From Monilinia fructicola (Eukaryota; Ascomycota; Leotiomycetes; Helotiales; Sclerotiniaceae): a stretch of DNA of 64,000 nt. The stretch covers positions 2,080,501 to 2,144,500 of the forward strand of contig VICG01000007.1 in NCBI GenBank assembly GCA_008692225.1. The letters are read 5' to 3'. This document shows positions 36,616 to 48,380 of the stretch, in pieces. Each line of letters begins with the position of its first letter. Positions within the stretch are counted from its first letter, which is position 1. The notes under the pieces were generated by a model, which saw only the letters and a program-made list of their open reading frames with translations, ran no database searches and had not been told where the DNA came from. Both the position numbers and the translations under genes were made by a program.

Positions 36616-39311
36616 AGGTTTGGGGTTGTGGTTGGAGTTGTGGGTAGATTTGAGATTAAGATTGGGAGTTGGGTCGATTGGACATCAAGGACAAGCACTT
36701 TGTTTAAACACGCGAACCTGAATAACTGATGTTGGGAAACATTCTAGAAGAAACGCATCTAAACCATGCATGACGTTATTTTACATCGAATATGAAAGGG
36801 TTGGCACCCAACATTCTCAGATTTCCTTCTACACAAGAGGTGAGACAAGAATCCCGGTGGATTCTCTCAACGAAAATTTAAACAACTACCATGTTCATAC
36901 CTTCACGCTGAGCAATCGCCCCCAACCGAGCAGAGTATACCCGAACAAACCCATTATACCCAAGCATTCCAAACCACTCGCTTCAACATCGAGCTCCTAA
37001 TACACCCCCCCCCCCCCTCCCCCGGTTCCCTCATACATCTCAAGAGCCAAGATGACCCAAAGGCAACCCAGAGGTTCTCATTTCTTGTCTTTCCGACACC
37101 TTGTTCCCAACGAAACATCTTTGCGAATAAGGATACATAATTACGTGCTCGAGATCCTACGATGACAATCCAGATCCTACTATTCTTACCTTTTCGATAT
37201 CGAATTCCCCTCTTAAATCAAGCGTGTGTTGTTTCATATACATGTACGTATACGGACCCGTTGTTTTCGGTAACACACGCTTGCAGTTGTGCTATGCTTC
37301 AAGCGATTCCTTTCTAGGAACAAGCCACCTGCGAAGGTGAATTAGTCCTGGGATGACTACCATGCTCCATGGTTGACGCTAGCTTTACCATCGAGTCCAT
37401 CTCTTTTTATCAATGGGTTTCAGGACAAGCGGATGAACCTTCGGATGAAGGCATTTTGGTGTCCCTAGTCTTAAGTCCAGTATCCTAAGTTTTATGATGG
37501 AACTGCGAGCAAGAAGTAGCACTAGCTCCTAACCACCTCACTAGAATTCCTCCATTGTCAGACTTTCTAGCACCCAGGATGTTCACACATACGTCCTTGG
37601 TTTCTAGACCTTGTCCACCACTCCTATAACCTCCCCGAGTCAACACTGCAGCGATGAGACCGTTTTATCTGTACAACCAGGATGAGAGGATTGGGAGTGT
37701 GACCCAAAAATTTCCCTCGAGCCAACAAACAACTCGTCTTGCAGCAATTAGAAATGCATGCATCATCTACTCTATGGGATGGGTTAGTAGTTTTTGCAAC
37801 AATCGTAGTAGCTGATTGATCCTGTCGTGAATGTAATGTACCACCCCATACCATATTGTTCTGGATAGACTGCCAGACCTCATTTACATTCCGCTCTGAT
37901 GCCAATGATCAAGGTGAGAGGTAATTCGTTTTCTGAGAAGCCACCATTCATTTCTGCACTAAGAAATAGCACTAGCTAATGGGCTTGTGAAACAAATGAT
38001 GATACACATTATCATAACGAACCATGTGAGATGCTACACCGCCTAATAAAGATGTTATACATCAATACGAAGAGACCTTTTATAACAAGTAATGACTTCG
38101 AGGGAGCACAAAGAAACCGAGATATAAAAATAGGCATATGTAGAGATCCAACATAAGGGATACATAAAAACGAAAGATTAAAACATAGATAAAATTCTCA
38201 TACCCGTATACTTACCTCCTCCGGTAGCACATCCAGCCCTAGTCATAGAAGCTCCGCACAGCAGCTCGGATAACATCGGCTGGTGAACCGGAATGTTTTA
38301 GACCATGTGCCTAAGATACTAAATATGCTGTAGCCACTTGATGAGAGCTTATTGTAATTGTACCGGAAATGTTTTGGGACGTTGATAAGAAACAAAGTAT
38401 CTTCAATCACTTATTGGGCGAACCTCATAATCTATGAGTGTATCACAAAATCCAAATCTTGAATATTGGAGAATATGCGTGGCTTGTGGTTAGGTGTCTA
38501 GTAGGATAGAATGCCGAAAGTTGCCGCTAATGTTGCTCCATCGAGAGGTAGTATCCGGCGGATGAAAAGTGCCGTATATTTCGGAGTTTGATACAAAGCC
38601 CTTGATTTGTGACCAACTGGTGTTTCCAGCCAAATCTCAGTCGACATGTGGGTAAGACTTGTAAGCAGTTTCCTACATAATTGGCGGGAGCTGGCCTCTC
38701 TCATCAAGTTTGAGAGAGGTAGGCTATTAATGCTTTCCATGTTGTGTGTAGATTATTCAACCACACTGATTCAACTGGTATCAATTCCGTTGGTGTAGAG
38801 GGCTTCAAGTATGTTGTCCGTGATTCAAAGAAGAGTTTGATGTACCCCAGACTCGTAAGAGCCCCCCAAGATATAGGGCGCAGTGTCAGGCTGCATGTAT
38901 GAGAAGGAACTCCTTACAGTTCTTCACAATCATAATATAATAACAATTGATTGCTCGAGTAAAGCACTAGAAAAATACTCCTGGTTTAACCAGCTACTCA
39001 GAAATGTGTCTCCGCATGCGAAGGTCTCTCTGGATATGCATACATTGATAGGGCAATACGTAGTAGCTCCCTGATACGAACATACGGAAATTGAACTATT
39101 GGTAATAAACAAGCGACAGTGAAAGTGTATCATCGTGAGACGACCATTTAGGAAGGGTCGACACGTTCTGGAGTATAAAGTATCACCATCCAAACCAAAG
39201 GATGATTTGGAAAACAGCTGAACTATCTCAAACACCTTTTTCCCTCTACCATTCCTACCTACAGTCGTATTCTCTTGGTTATATAATTAATACGAATTAT
39301 CGTTACCGGAA
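36616..39311. other. 2.7-kb stretch without a supported gene
   Basis: Contains a run of C's at 37004-37016 and several frames of 60-101 codons. The most protein-like are minus-strand 38740-38498 (80 codons, no recognised family) and 39235-38930. Neither can be extended by obvious splicing. The right end must contain the promoter of the transporter gene. Confidence 0.45.
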
Positions 39312-41255
39312 ATGGCAAAATACTTTGGTCTTCGAGGTCAGGCGCTACAACGTGCAATGATATGGGCCGTCGTCATGCCTGCTTACATTCTGTGAGTACT
39401 TGTGAAAAAAAGATCCCAATACCCTTTGTTAACACAGCTACTTTGTAGGTTCGGGTACAATAATGCAGTAAGCACACACTCTACATTGAGGATGGCAAAG
39501 TTCCAAAACGAGATCTAGCAATACTGAGCTTCAAAGGTTGCTGGTGGACTACTTAGTCTGCCTGCCTGGATTGAAACTTTCCCTCAGCTTGACACTAGCA
39601 ATGTCACGGGTACCCAGAAAGACCATAATTCCAGGTTGCAGGTCAGTCTAGGGCAATTTTTCTGAAAGTACTCTGCCGTTAATCAACTTTTCCAAGGGAA
39701 CCGTCGTTGCTCTTTATACCCTCGGCTGCTTTCTTGGCGCCTTATCCTGTATAAGAATCGGTGATACACTAGGTCGCAAACGAACAATTATGCTTGGAGC
39801 AGGTATCAATATAATTGGAGCTATCCTTCAATCTTCATCTTATTCTCTGGGTCAATTAATCGTTGGACGTCTTGTTTCCGGCTTAGGTTTCGGAGCTTTA
39901 ACAGCAACTGCTCCAAATTGGCAATCCGAATGCTCTAAAGCGCGGCATCGTGGGTCCGCGGTACTTCTTGAAGGGTTGTTTATCAGTGCAGGATTGGCTA
40001 CTGCTGCTGTTGGTCACCCTTTCCTCTTTTTCGCGGCAGTTATTCTACTCCTCAACCACCATGGTCCAAATATGCAAAAGAAACTGACTTTAATCAGTGG
40101 GTGACCTTTGGAATGTCCTATGCTGTCGGAGGAGTGACTTGGCGATTTCCACTAGCTCTCTCCATTCTATGGTCCACCATCGTACTAATAACCACGCCAT
40201 ATATGCCAGAATCCCCCCGTTGGTTGATCAAAAGAGGGCGCACAGAAGAGGCACGAGAAGTTATAGCAGCATTAGATGATATGCCCACAGACTCGGCTCA
40301 AGTACAAGCCGAAGTAGCAGAAATTGAAGAAGGCCATTTGATTGCTGGAGAAAGCTCGTTCCGTGATATCTTCCGCATGAGCGATGAGCGTCTTTTTCAT
40401 AGAGCTTGTCTTGCAGTATGCGGTCAAATGTTCCAGCAATTGAGCGGAATAAACGCCCTCGCTTTCTATCAAGCCACAATTTTTGAGGGGGGCCTGGGAT
40501 TATCAGCGCAAAAATCCCGCATTCTGAGTGCTTCTGTGTTTACCTGGCAGACCCTTTGTTCGCCAATAGGAGTTTTGACAGTTGATCGATTTGGAAGGAG
40601 AAAGTTGATGATGTTTGCTGCTTTTGGAATGGGATCTTGCATGGCAATTATTGCTGGATCTTCTTCACAAATATCGAACACTTCGTGTGTTATTGTCGCT
40701 GCAGTGTTCATCTTCATGTTCTCATTATTCTTTCCGACTGGATTTCTAGGACTGACCTTTTTGTATGCTTCAGAGATTGCGCCGTTGAGCGTCAGGGTTC
40801 CCATTACTGCTATGTCAACAGGTTTGTATACGACAAAAAAGATCCCATCTGTGCCTTTACTGATCAAAGAGAGTAGGAAGTGCATGGATTTTCAACTTCA
40901 TTGTCGCCGAGATAACACCAGTAGGATTCGCTACCATAGGATGGAAATATTATATTATATATGCATGTATCAACTTATTGCTGATATTTCCTGGTGAGTG
41001 CCCATTTGATTGACAGCCGAATACGAGTGTTCATTGCTAACCTTGTGGAAAGGGGTATACTTTTTCTTTCCAGAGACTAATGGCCGCCATCTCGAAGAGG
41101 TCGATCAAATCTTCATCCGAAGCAAAAACGTCTTTGAAGCCGTACCCGTTTCCAAACTTTTGCCCAGGTTGTCTGTGAGTTCCACCTCTACTGGAGGAGA
41201 GAACTCGGATCAGATCGAGGTTATCCATACTGAAAAGAGGGAACGAGCAGTTTGA
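39312..41255 (+). CDS. MFS sugar transporter (SP family)
   Basis: A plasma-membrane sugar/proton symporter of the major facilitator superfamily, with about 12 membrane helices. Seven exons: 39312-39391, 39449-39467 (19 bp), 39537-39641, 39697-40008, 40098-40821, 40877-40993 and 41053-41255. They give 519 aa with all phases consistent and no break. Family signatures: FGYNNAVAGGLL in helix 1 across two introns, GDTLGRKRTIMLGAG after helix 2, GRLVSGLGFGALTA, the PESPRWLIKRGR motif after helix 6, FYQATIFEGGLG in helix 7, VDRFGRRKLM, and PETNGRHLEEVDQIF after helix 12. Substrate cannot be read from sequence; hexose or related sugars are usual. The neighbourhood is gene-poor on both sides, as is common for accessory transporters. 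Confidence 0.9.
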
Positions 41256-42377
41256 GGGTCATTCTGCTTGGCGCCAAGAGTATGAACGGTTCTTGTGATC
41301 GAAGATTCTACACGACAAGGTGGCTTGTCAACTTTGTGCACCTAGCAATAATACCAGATTGTACGAATAACAGATACTCGAATGATTTGCTAGATAAGAA
41401 TTCAAATGCCATCCTTGAGCATTCTGGTACGGGCATCCATTAAGAGATTGAAGAGACCAGGCCTACATTTATGAGGCGTCGACGAAAGTAGATTTGTTGC
41501 TGCCTTGCTGTGTTCGATATCTCTGAAGACACGTTTGACTGCTTTAACGTATAAGCGTGATCTTGAGATAGACACTACTATCTGAAATGCGATATTATCA
41601 ACTTTGATATTGAAGAAATGTAAGCCTGATGATGCCAGGAATATACGCGCGGATTGAGCTTTCGATGGCAGCGCTCCCTCTGCTGTGCAAATTCTGCTTT
41701 TATACATGCAAAATTATGTAATAATCGTATTTCTCTTGAAAAGCAAAACATTACTATTTGATGTTATGAAGGTAACGTAGGTAATATATAATCCGAGATA
41801 GCATTCTATACCTCCACCTGGTGCTCCAGTTACCTGCAACCTAGGTACCTAACAACTAGTTCTTCAAGCCTCAATCGCAAGGCACCAACCTCACCGCTTT
41901 CACTGTGTGTCCCAAAAAGACCGAGGACAACAGGCAGAATAGAGGGGCGTAGCTTCTGAATGGTACATCGCATAGATACCTAGGCAGTTGCACTTTTCTT
42001 TTTCTGCACATCATCAACTTCGCAAAAATCACAAAGCTGTCCTTTCAAAGTTTTATTCAGGCAGCAAAATATTTAGGATACGTGGTCGTGAAATATTCAA
42101 AAAACGTGTACAAGTTGCGCGTCACTTTGTCTGAAGCAATAAGGTGAGGGGTTATTATAAATAGATGAATGGCATCCCACTAATCACTCTATTATCCAGT
42201 ATCTAGTATCCAGTATCCAGTTTCGAGTCTCTCTTCTTATCTTCTCCGCAATACATATCCTTCTGCAACAGAAAACTCAAAATACTTTGATTAAACAACT
42301 TGTGGCTATTGCGAACCGCGAAAACCACTATACGGTCGGGAAAGAGAAATCAAAGAACGAAATATAAATAGCAAGTC
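41256..42377. other. Intergenic between transporter and PKR1
   Basis: A 101-codon minus-strand frame (41707-41402, starting MYKSRICTAEG) is the only one with some protein-like character; I do not recognise it. Short repeats of tatccagt occur at 42194-42220, in what is probably the PKR1 leader. Confidence 0.45.
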
Positions 42378-42833
42378 ATGGCGGCGGAATTCTTTGTATC
42401 CCTCTGGGAGTCTATCTTCACACCAGGTCCTACCCCCGTCCTCCTTGTTGCGACAAATGTCACGTTCGCAGCTCTACAAGTTGTATTCTTCCTACTTTTA
42501 GTCGCTACATACAGCATCCATTTCGTAGTTCTATCATTCCTTTGTGGTGGGCTATGGTGGGCTATAAATTGGTTCGCGGCGGAACTGAAGAAGGTGAAGG
42601 AGGAAGAGGAAGCAAGGAAGAAGGCAGAAGGGAAAGCTGGAGGAGATGGCAGTGATACAGATGTAGAGACTATTGTTGACGATGAGGGACCTCCCGGGAG
42701 CAAGGAAGTTGAAGTGCTGGAAGTGACGGGGGAGTTAAAGAGTAGATCGCATTCTATTGGAGGAGGAAATAAGAGCGAGGCTAGTACGGAGGATGAATGG
42801 GAGAAAGTTAGTGAGAATGAAAAGGACAAATAA
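42378..42833 (+). CDS. PKR1: Pkr1-family V-ATPase assembly factor
   Basis: Pkr1 is an ER membrane protein needed to assemble the V0 sector of the vacuolar H+-ATPase. The gene is a single exon of 151 aa. The conserved N-terminus is present: FFVSLWESIFTPGPTPVLL, then two membrane segments at about residues 20-43 and 47-66 containing LLVATNVTF and LCGGLWWAINWFAAEL. A highly charged Lys/Glu helix follows (residues 68-85) and the tail is acidic and Ser-rich. The length and the two-helix hairpin match the family. It begins a tightly packed block of small housekeeping genes. Confidence 0.9.
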   Translation: MAAEFFVSLWESIFTPGPTPVLLVATNVTFAALQVVFFLLLVATYSIHFVVLSFLCGGLWWAINWFAAELKKVKEEEEARKKAEGKAGGDGSDTDVETIVDDEGPPGSKEVEVLEVTGELKSRSHSIGGGNKSEASTEDEWEKVSENEKDK

Positions 42834-43269
42834 ATGTGGTGGAAGCAGACGATTAGAGAGATGCTACATAGCACCTATGTTGGAGTTGGAGGAAGGGAGC
42901 TCGAGGAAATACCCGACCGTTTAGATGATCATGGGTTTTGGTTTTGGTGTACCTTGAAGTACAAATTTTGACACTTATACAAGATGCTATGGATACCCAA
43001 GGAATACTACATGCATGTTACTTTTCCTCTTTCTGCAAACTAGAAATTCATTCACTACCCCTTCATTTCAAGCTCTATCGTCTCCAGTTGGAGTTTGATA
43101 CAAGTTATGTATGGCCTTATATTTCAGGCATAAAACGCGATTTCGACCTCGCGATAAAAGCTTCAAATACTTTATTTGTGTACAGGCGCATCAATCAGCC
43201 TCACGATCCACCCTCAACCACCACATAGACTCTCCAAAACCAATTTTTATCAACAAGAAAATCGGAATC
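42834..43269. promoter_or_regulatory. Intergenic PKR1-SMD1, SMD1 promoter
   Basis: 436 bp between two same-strand genes. It should contain the PKR1 3' end and the SMD1 promoter. No gene and no named motif seen. Confidence 0.45.
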
Positions 43270-43858
43270 ATGAAGCTCGTCAGGTAAGCCTTTCCCCATC
43301 ATTAGAAAGCCTCTAAATGGCACGCGCTGAGCTTCAATTCTCTTTCAAGGCTCCCATCTGAATCTCCTGACTGACTTTCTCCTCCCATGGTAGGTTTCTC
43401 ATGAAATGTGCAAACGAAACGGTCACGATTGAACTTAAAAATGGTATGCAAGTATCTATTTCCCTCTCGCTCCAGCCGCTCCCGAGTAAATGATCATTAA
43501 CAAATATATTACAGGCACAATCATCCACGGTACCATAACCTCCGTCTCTCCACAAATGAACACCGCACTACGTACCGTCAAGATGACCCCTAAGAATGGC
43601 ACAACTCTCTCCCTTGATACTATCAACCTCCGAGGTTCCACAATCCGTTATTACATTCTGCCGGATTCGTTACCGCTCGATACATTGTTGATAGACGATG
43701 CACCAAAGCCAAAGAACAAGGCGAGAAAGGAAGCTACAGGTGCTGCTGCCGATAGAGGCGGCAGAGGCGGACCTCGAGGTGGAAGAGGTGGTGGAAGAGG
43801 TAGAGGAGGTGGTGGATTCAGAGGAGGTCGGGGCCGAGGCGGTGGAAGAGGTTTCTAA
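43270..43858 (+). CDS. SMD1: Small nuclear ribonucleoprotein Sm D1
   Basis: Sm D1 is one of seven Sm proteins that ring the U1, U2, U4 and U5 snRNAs in the spliceosome. Three exons: 43270-43283 (14 bp), 43394-43443 (50 bp) and 43515-43858, giving 135 aa. The Sm fold is clear: [20 protein letters not shown] followed by [16 protein letters not shown] (Sm1), and [21 protein letters not shown] (Sm2, here quoted over its conserved core [12 protein letters not shown]). The C-terminus is a long Gly/Arg tail of RGG and GRG repeats, as expected of Sm D1, a target of arginine methylation. All phases agree. It converges with the MTQ2 gene. Confidence 0.95.
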
Positions 43859-44181
43859 GGATTGGGGTAGAATAGGTGACTGGGGAGATTCGATGTTCAT
43901 TATACCGGTAATGGCGACAAGACAAGAACTCGGAAGGAGGAAGGTTATATTGGGAAACGTTCGCTTTACTTGGCTAGATAGCTGGGAGACGAACCGAGAG
44001 AAAGAGAGTGCCATGCATGCACAGCTTGTGGGAATATTGGCGTTTTGAATGGCATATTAAAAGCAGCTAAATCGATCACTCACGAACGAGCAAAGGGACG
44101 TTTTGTCCGTGGGCTTTGATACACACATCAGCTTTCTTCACTGCATCACAACGATATTGAGGAACGCTGGTCATGTTGATT
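43859..44181. other. Convergent 3' region between SMD1 and MTQ2
   Basis: 323 bp shared by the 3' ends of two convergent genes. No separate gene is supported; a frame of 116 codons here (43698-44048) is mostly the shadow of the SMD1 RGG tail. Confidence 0.5.
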
Positions 44182-44967
44182 TCAGGAAGCATTAGGTGGC
44201 ATGCGCCAAATCCTAACAATTTGCAATTTTTCCCATCCTCCAACTTTCCCACTATTACTAACAGTTTCTGCTTTCCACTCATCTCCAAAACCACGTATCC
44301 GTTCTTTAACGTCTTCGGGTTTGTTCTGCGCGCAGAGCAAGATATAGGCGCAGCCTCTCTCCCTATTTAAGACCTCCGGCAATGCATCGATCAACCGGTC
44401 TGTAATTTCCATGCCATCCACTCCACCTGCATACGATAAAGCCAGTAATTTCGAATCTCCCTCATATGTCAATGTTCCGTCCTCGTTGCCCGCTCCAGAC
44501 AGCTCTGGTACAGGCACATCCGGACTTGGTACATATGGCGGATTGAATATCATTACATCGACCATCCCAGGCTTTAAACAGGTCCCCAAATTCCCCACCA
44601 CATTTCCTAAATATGACCCGTGTGATAGATTCTGTGAAATTTGCTCTTCCTCCGCTATCCTCACCGTTTCTTGCGTAGCCTCGCACGCATAGCGATTTAC
44701 ATCTACTCCGGCTGTGAAGATATCTGCTCTTCCAAATATAGTTTCTGCATGTGCATGTACGAAGGAGAGAACAACTCCCGATCCAGTGCCAATCTCTACC
44801 ACAAATGGAGAGGACGATAGTGAGGTTTGTTCATCTCGAGGAAATCGTTGACGCAGAAATTCCTTTTCGCTTGGAGCGGATAGGGTATCGAGAAGCAGGA
44901 AGGAATCCTCGGCCGGCTCGTATATTCGATCAAAAGACACATGCGAAGTATCTGGAGTTGGAAGCAT
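44182..44967 (-). CDS. MTQ2: eRF1 glutamine methyltransferase catalytic subunit Mtq2 (HemK2/N6AMT1)
   Basis: Mtq2, with its partner Trm112, methylates the GGQ glutamine of translation release factor eRF1. The gene is a single exon of 261 aa. It shows the class I methyltransferase SAM-binding motif (VVEIGTGSGVVLSF, residues 56-69), the acidic residue of motif II (AGVDVNRYACEAT) and the catalytic NPPY at residues 142-145. YEPAEDSFLLLDTL near the N-terminus is a hallmark of the HemK2 branch. Insertions include a Ser/Arg loop at about residues 34-54 and an acidic loop after NPPY. It diverges from the SDHAF3 gene over a 433-bp promoter. Confidence 0.93.
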   Translation of the reverse strand: MLPTPDTSHVSFDRIYEPAEDSFLLLDTLSAPSEKEFLRQRFPRDEQTSLSSSPFVVEIGTGSGVVLSFVHAHAETIFGRADIFTAGVDVNRYACEATQETVRIAEEEQISQNLSHGSYLGNVVGNLGTCLKPGMVDVMIFNPPYVPSPDVPVPELSGAGNEDGTLTYEGDSKLLALSYAGGVDGMEITDRLIDALPEVLNRERGCAYILLCAQNKPEDVKERIRGFGDEWKAETVSNSGKVGGWEKLQIVRIWRMPPNAS

Positions 44968-45400
44968 CTTTGCTTAATTGTCGCGATTGAACGCAAGTGA
45001 ACGTGAAAAGGCTGCACCAGCAAAGTAAACAAAAGAAGCTCCAAAAAGCTCGAAAGGCCTCTCTCTGTTCAACTAATTATCTTTCGAACCCCCGAAACCA
45101 GTTTCTTTCTTTCGTCTTTTTTTTTTTTTTTTGAGATCGCAAAAGCTTCTGTTTTCCAAACATGTAATGAAAACCACACAATTTGCAAAAGCCCCAGATT
45201 CCAAAACGTATCTCGATTTCTAACAAAACTTTTGGGCCTGCAGGCGGGAGATGAGGACAAGGCTGAGTGTGTAATTTTTGGCGGGGAAATGAGGGATGAA
45301 TTGATTGCCGAAAGTCATCCATCAATCATCATGGATCAATCGATCGATGACTTCACCATCTGCCTTCCCCAGATTTCACAACTAACAACCGCACCTCAAC
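44968..45400. promoter_or_regulatory. Shared divergent promoter, MTQ2 and SDHAF3
   Basis: 433 bp separate the two start codons. A T15 run lies at 45118-45132. Small direct repeats of ATCAATC appear at 45320-45345. No named binding site identified. Confidence 0.45.
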
Positions 45401-45958
45401 ATGAAGCTTTCTCCACGCCTCCTACTTGCGTCGCCTTCGGCGGCAGGTACTGGAAAGGGGTTTAGACCTGCGCCCATGGCTTTGCTGCCCCCGATTCCAT
45501 TGTATAGACGGCTATTTAGAGCGCATAGGAAACATCTGCCGAGGGAGATGAGGTTGCTGGGGGATGAGTATATTAAGAATGAGTTTAGACAGCATAGAGA
45601 TGTGGAGAATCCAGTACATATTGTGAGTTTGGTGGTCTGGAGAGGGATGGGGCACCGGGGAGTACTTGTCGTGCGATGCTTGAGGACTAACGGGGAAGTA
45701 GATTGGTTTCTTGACGGAGTGGCAGATGTACGCGCAGAAACTGGAGGGGGAGAGTTGGATTGGGGAACGCATGGATAAGGGGAAGATCGATAAGATGAGT
45801 GGTGTGCAGCAAATATATCGTGGAGAGGGGATGAGAGGGAATGCTAATTGGGAATTTCAGATCAACAACTGGGGCAACTGTATGAGCTCATGCAAGCCAT
45901 TCGAAAGAAGCAATCAGATGAGAGTGGTGAAAACCCAGGGGGGCCCGAACAGTTGTAG
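45401..45958 (+). CDS. SDHAF3: Succinate dehydrogenase assembly factor 3 (LYR protein, Acn9)
   Basis: SDHAF3 (yeast Sdh7/Acn9) is a mitochondrial LYR-motif chaperone for the iron-sulphur subunit of complex II. Three exons: 45401-45622, 45702-45801 and 45861-45958, giving 139 aa with consistent phases (introns 79 and 59 bp). The protein begins with a basic presequence-like region and then has PPIPLYRRLFRAHRKHLP, where LYR is residues 34-36. It continues with MRLLGDEYIKNEFRQHRDV, IGFLTEWQMYAQKLEGESW and DQQLGQLYELMQAIRKKQ, all conserved in the family. Reading through the first donor gives a 125-codon frame that is not the real product. Confidence 0.93.
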
Positions 45959-46408
45959 AGCTATCAATAATCAGACTTGTACTATATGAACATGTTATCC
46001 ATGGGACGTGTGGAGTTTGGGAAAGGGCATTCGTTGCATTGGAGGACCAGTGTTGCTTCTTGATGGATATCATGAATTGTATGCATACACAGCTGATGAT
46101 CCCCGACCGAGGAGCCGCGATGGGGAAACTCAGTGTCAATTCTACCATTCACTTTTGCACTCCCCTCCCTGTCCGTGAATCATCGTGAAGCCGGCGGGAA
46201 AGAGATCTGCGCTTGTGATTTTGTAATGCCGCCATTTAACGTCGCTTCTCCTGCAATCGCGCCTCCGAATTCCCATCGCAGAAAGTTAAACACAACCCAC
46301 GCCCGCCTGCCTCATCATACCAGTTTCCTCACCAGCTTGCCAGTTTGCCAGTTTGCCAGCTCCATCCGCCGCCGCATCCAACCTACCCCCCCGCACGCAC
46401 ATCCAAAA
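45959..46408. other. Intergenic upstream of the CaaX gene
   Basis: 450 bp without a supported gene. The final 130 bp are C-rich on the plus strand with repeats of ttgccag (46335-46360). It probably serves as promoter and leader of the downstream small gene. Confidence 0.45.
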
Positions 46409-46881
46409 ATGTGCAAATACACCTTCCACCAATCCTCGACCTGCCACCGACACCGCAAGAACAAAGAGCAACCATGCCAATGGATACAGATTGCGCAGCC
46501 CTGCTTCTGGGGCGCAGGTCTCCTCAATTGTCCAATTTTCGCGTCTAACGCTTTGAGAATCGATGGTCCGAATATCATACGGGTTCAGAGGAAAGTGTGC
46601 CCGAGACATGACTGTGGGGGTTTGTATGATAGGAATTTGGTCAAGATGGTGGAGGAGGTTAGGACGGGAGGGTCGGTGAGTTTGGTGTTTTTGGTGTTCT
46701 TGAGATGGGGGGATGGATATGGGAGATGTGATGGAATTGAGGGAAGGAGTGAAGCTAATATGGATGGGAATAGTGGTTTGGACCGCCTGATGCGTCGCCG
46801 GAACCGAGGAGAGTGGAGAAGAAGAAGAAGAAGAAGAAGGTTGAGAAGAGGGATGATGTTAAGCTTTGTATTGTTATGTGA
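46409..46881 (+). CDS. Small Cys/His-rich protein ending in a CaaX box
   Basis: I do not recognise a named family, though short fungal proteins starting MCK with spaced Cys/His residues are common. Two exons, 46409-46675 and 46774-46881, are joined by a 98-bp intron (GTGAGT...GGAATAG, with a GCTAAT branch site), giving 124 aa. The first exon encodes MCKYTFHQSSTCHRHRKNKE and further Cys residues (PCQW, QPCFWG, LNCP, KVCPRHDCGG), suggesting a metal-binding or disulphide fold. The second exon encodes WFGPPDASPEPRRVEKKKKK, a longer basic run, and ends LCIVM with stop. CIVM fits the prenylation motif C-a-a-X, and the adjacent Lys-rich stretch would aid membrane attachment. Without splicing the frame runs on for about 80 different codons. 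Function is unknown. Confidence 0.6.
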
Positions 46882-47056
46882 GAAGACAGGAAGGGAGGGA
46901 AACATTATAGAGTAAGTCACGAAAGTCTCACCCTCAGAGTTTGACTAAACAAAGTGCTCCAGAAGTTGTTTTGCTTTGTACATATTTTATTTACTGGTCA
47001 TCGATGACATATCCCATCTAAATACTATTTATTATTGAACAAAAAATGGAAGAAAC

Positions 47057-48380
47057 CTATTCTGCATCCAGTGGTGCAACAGGTGCTTGATCGTTGACCT
47101 GAATACCGCCTCTCTTCTTCTCCGCCGAATCATGGAAAGGCAACTTCCACCCTCCTTCATTTTCCGGTGTTGCTAACCACAATCTCATGAGGTGTCTTCT
47201 GGGTGCTGGTGGGGCATGATCTGTGTATGCGGTGCGAGCGTGAAGCACATGTTCATTGCTCAAGAATTGAATATCACCAATCTCAAGGATCATGTGCAAT
47301 CTCAATCGATGACATGTATCTTCCAAAACCTGAGCAGCTTCAATTTGTTCAGGCGACAAAGGGGGAATGACTCCAGCGTCGGAAAATCGAGTGAGGGACT
47401 TTACGTAATACGGATCCCATTTCGAGTACACTCGACCATTTTCGCCGGTCTCGAGATAGAAGACGGCGGTCTTGATGTATGGTTCTTCACCCACACTGAC
47501 TTCTCCCTTGCGATCAAAGTACCAGATGGGCTTGGTAAGTGTCTCAGCTACATCGGGACGCTCTTTTTGCAAAGTGTTCCAGACGTGGTGTGAAGAAACG
47601 ATATCGGATTCTCCACCCTCGAGTGCTCGTGCAATGCATAGAAGACCGACAATATCCGAGTCATCGGCGTGGAAGAATTGTCTGATGCGGTTAGTCTTTG
47701 ATGATGGCATGATCATGGTCTATCGACTTACCTGGCATTTGTTCTGTAAATCCGGACCTTATCGATCTGGGTTGAATCTTCGCCAAGGTCCTTGACATGT
47801 CCTAGAACATGACCACGGCCATTTTGACTAACGAAGTATCCAAGGTATGTTCCCAATCCCATATATGCAACGGCAGATTTGTGGTTTCCCCATTTCTCGA
47901 CTGGGAAACCTTTGAAGAGGATGAAACCTTTTCCATTGAGAGTTTCATGTCGAATTGATTTCAGTAGGGTGGAGAGTGTTGGGAGACGGAAAGTATCCTG
48001 CATTGAATCAGTCAAGCAAGTCCTCAATTTCTACTCGAGCAGCACTCAAGTGTTACACGACATACCTGGGAAATGCCAGTCAATGGAATCTTATCCTCGA
48101 TGAACTTATCCGCAACAGCACTCAACTCAGCGATCTCCTCCTCGTTAAAGACATGCACCCATCGTTCTGGGTTATTTGCATAATCTTCTGCTTTCCAGAC
48201 TGTCTCCCCGGTGATTTCTTTGGGGAAATCGGAGTATGGTCTCAATTGATCATAAAGAGGTGGATGTTGACCCGAGGTCTTGATTCCATCTGGGAAGATC
48301 TTACGATCAATGACTTTTTGGGATGGAGAAGAGAGTTGGTGGGGTGCTGTAGGCTGGGTATCAATAAGGGAAGGAGCCAT
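47057..48380 (-). CDS. TauD/TfdA-family Fe(II)/2-oxoglutarate dioxygenase
   Basis: The TauD family uses Fe(II), oxygen and 2-oxoglutarate to hydroxylate small substrates; taurine is the type substrate but fungal members vary. Three exons: 48380-48066, 47997-47732 and 47681-47057, giving 401 aa; introns 68 and 50 bp. The iron ligands are visible as FFHADDSDIVG (His198, Asp200) and HARTAYTDH (His341), with Arg360 in RRHLMRLWL as the likely 2-oxoglutarate anchor. The N-terminal helix-rich part (ERWVHVFNEEEIAELSAVAD) and GKGFILFKGFPVEKW are typical of the fungal subfamily. No obvious targeting signal. It is followed downstream on the same strand by nothing close; the Zn2Cys6 gene lies 1.1 kb upstream in the same direction, a possible but unproven regulator. 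Confidence 0.9.

Noticed and set aside
43698..44048. 116-codon Glu/Val-rich frame
   Set aside because: Shadow of the Gly/Arg tail of SMD1 in another frame.
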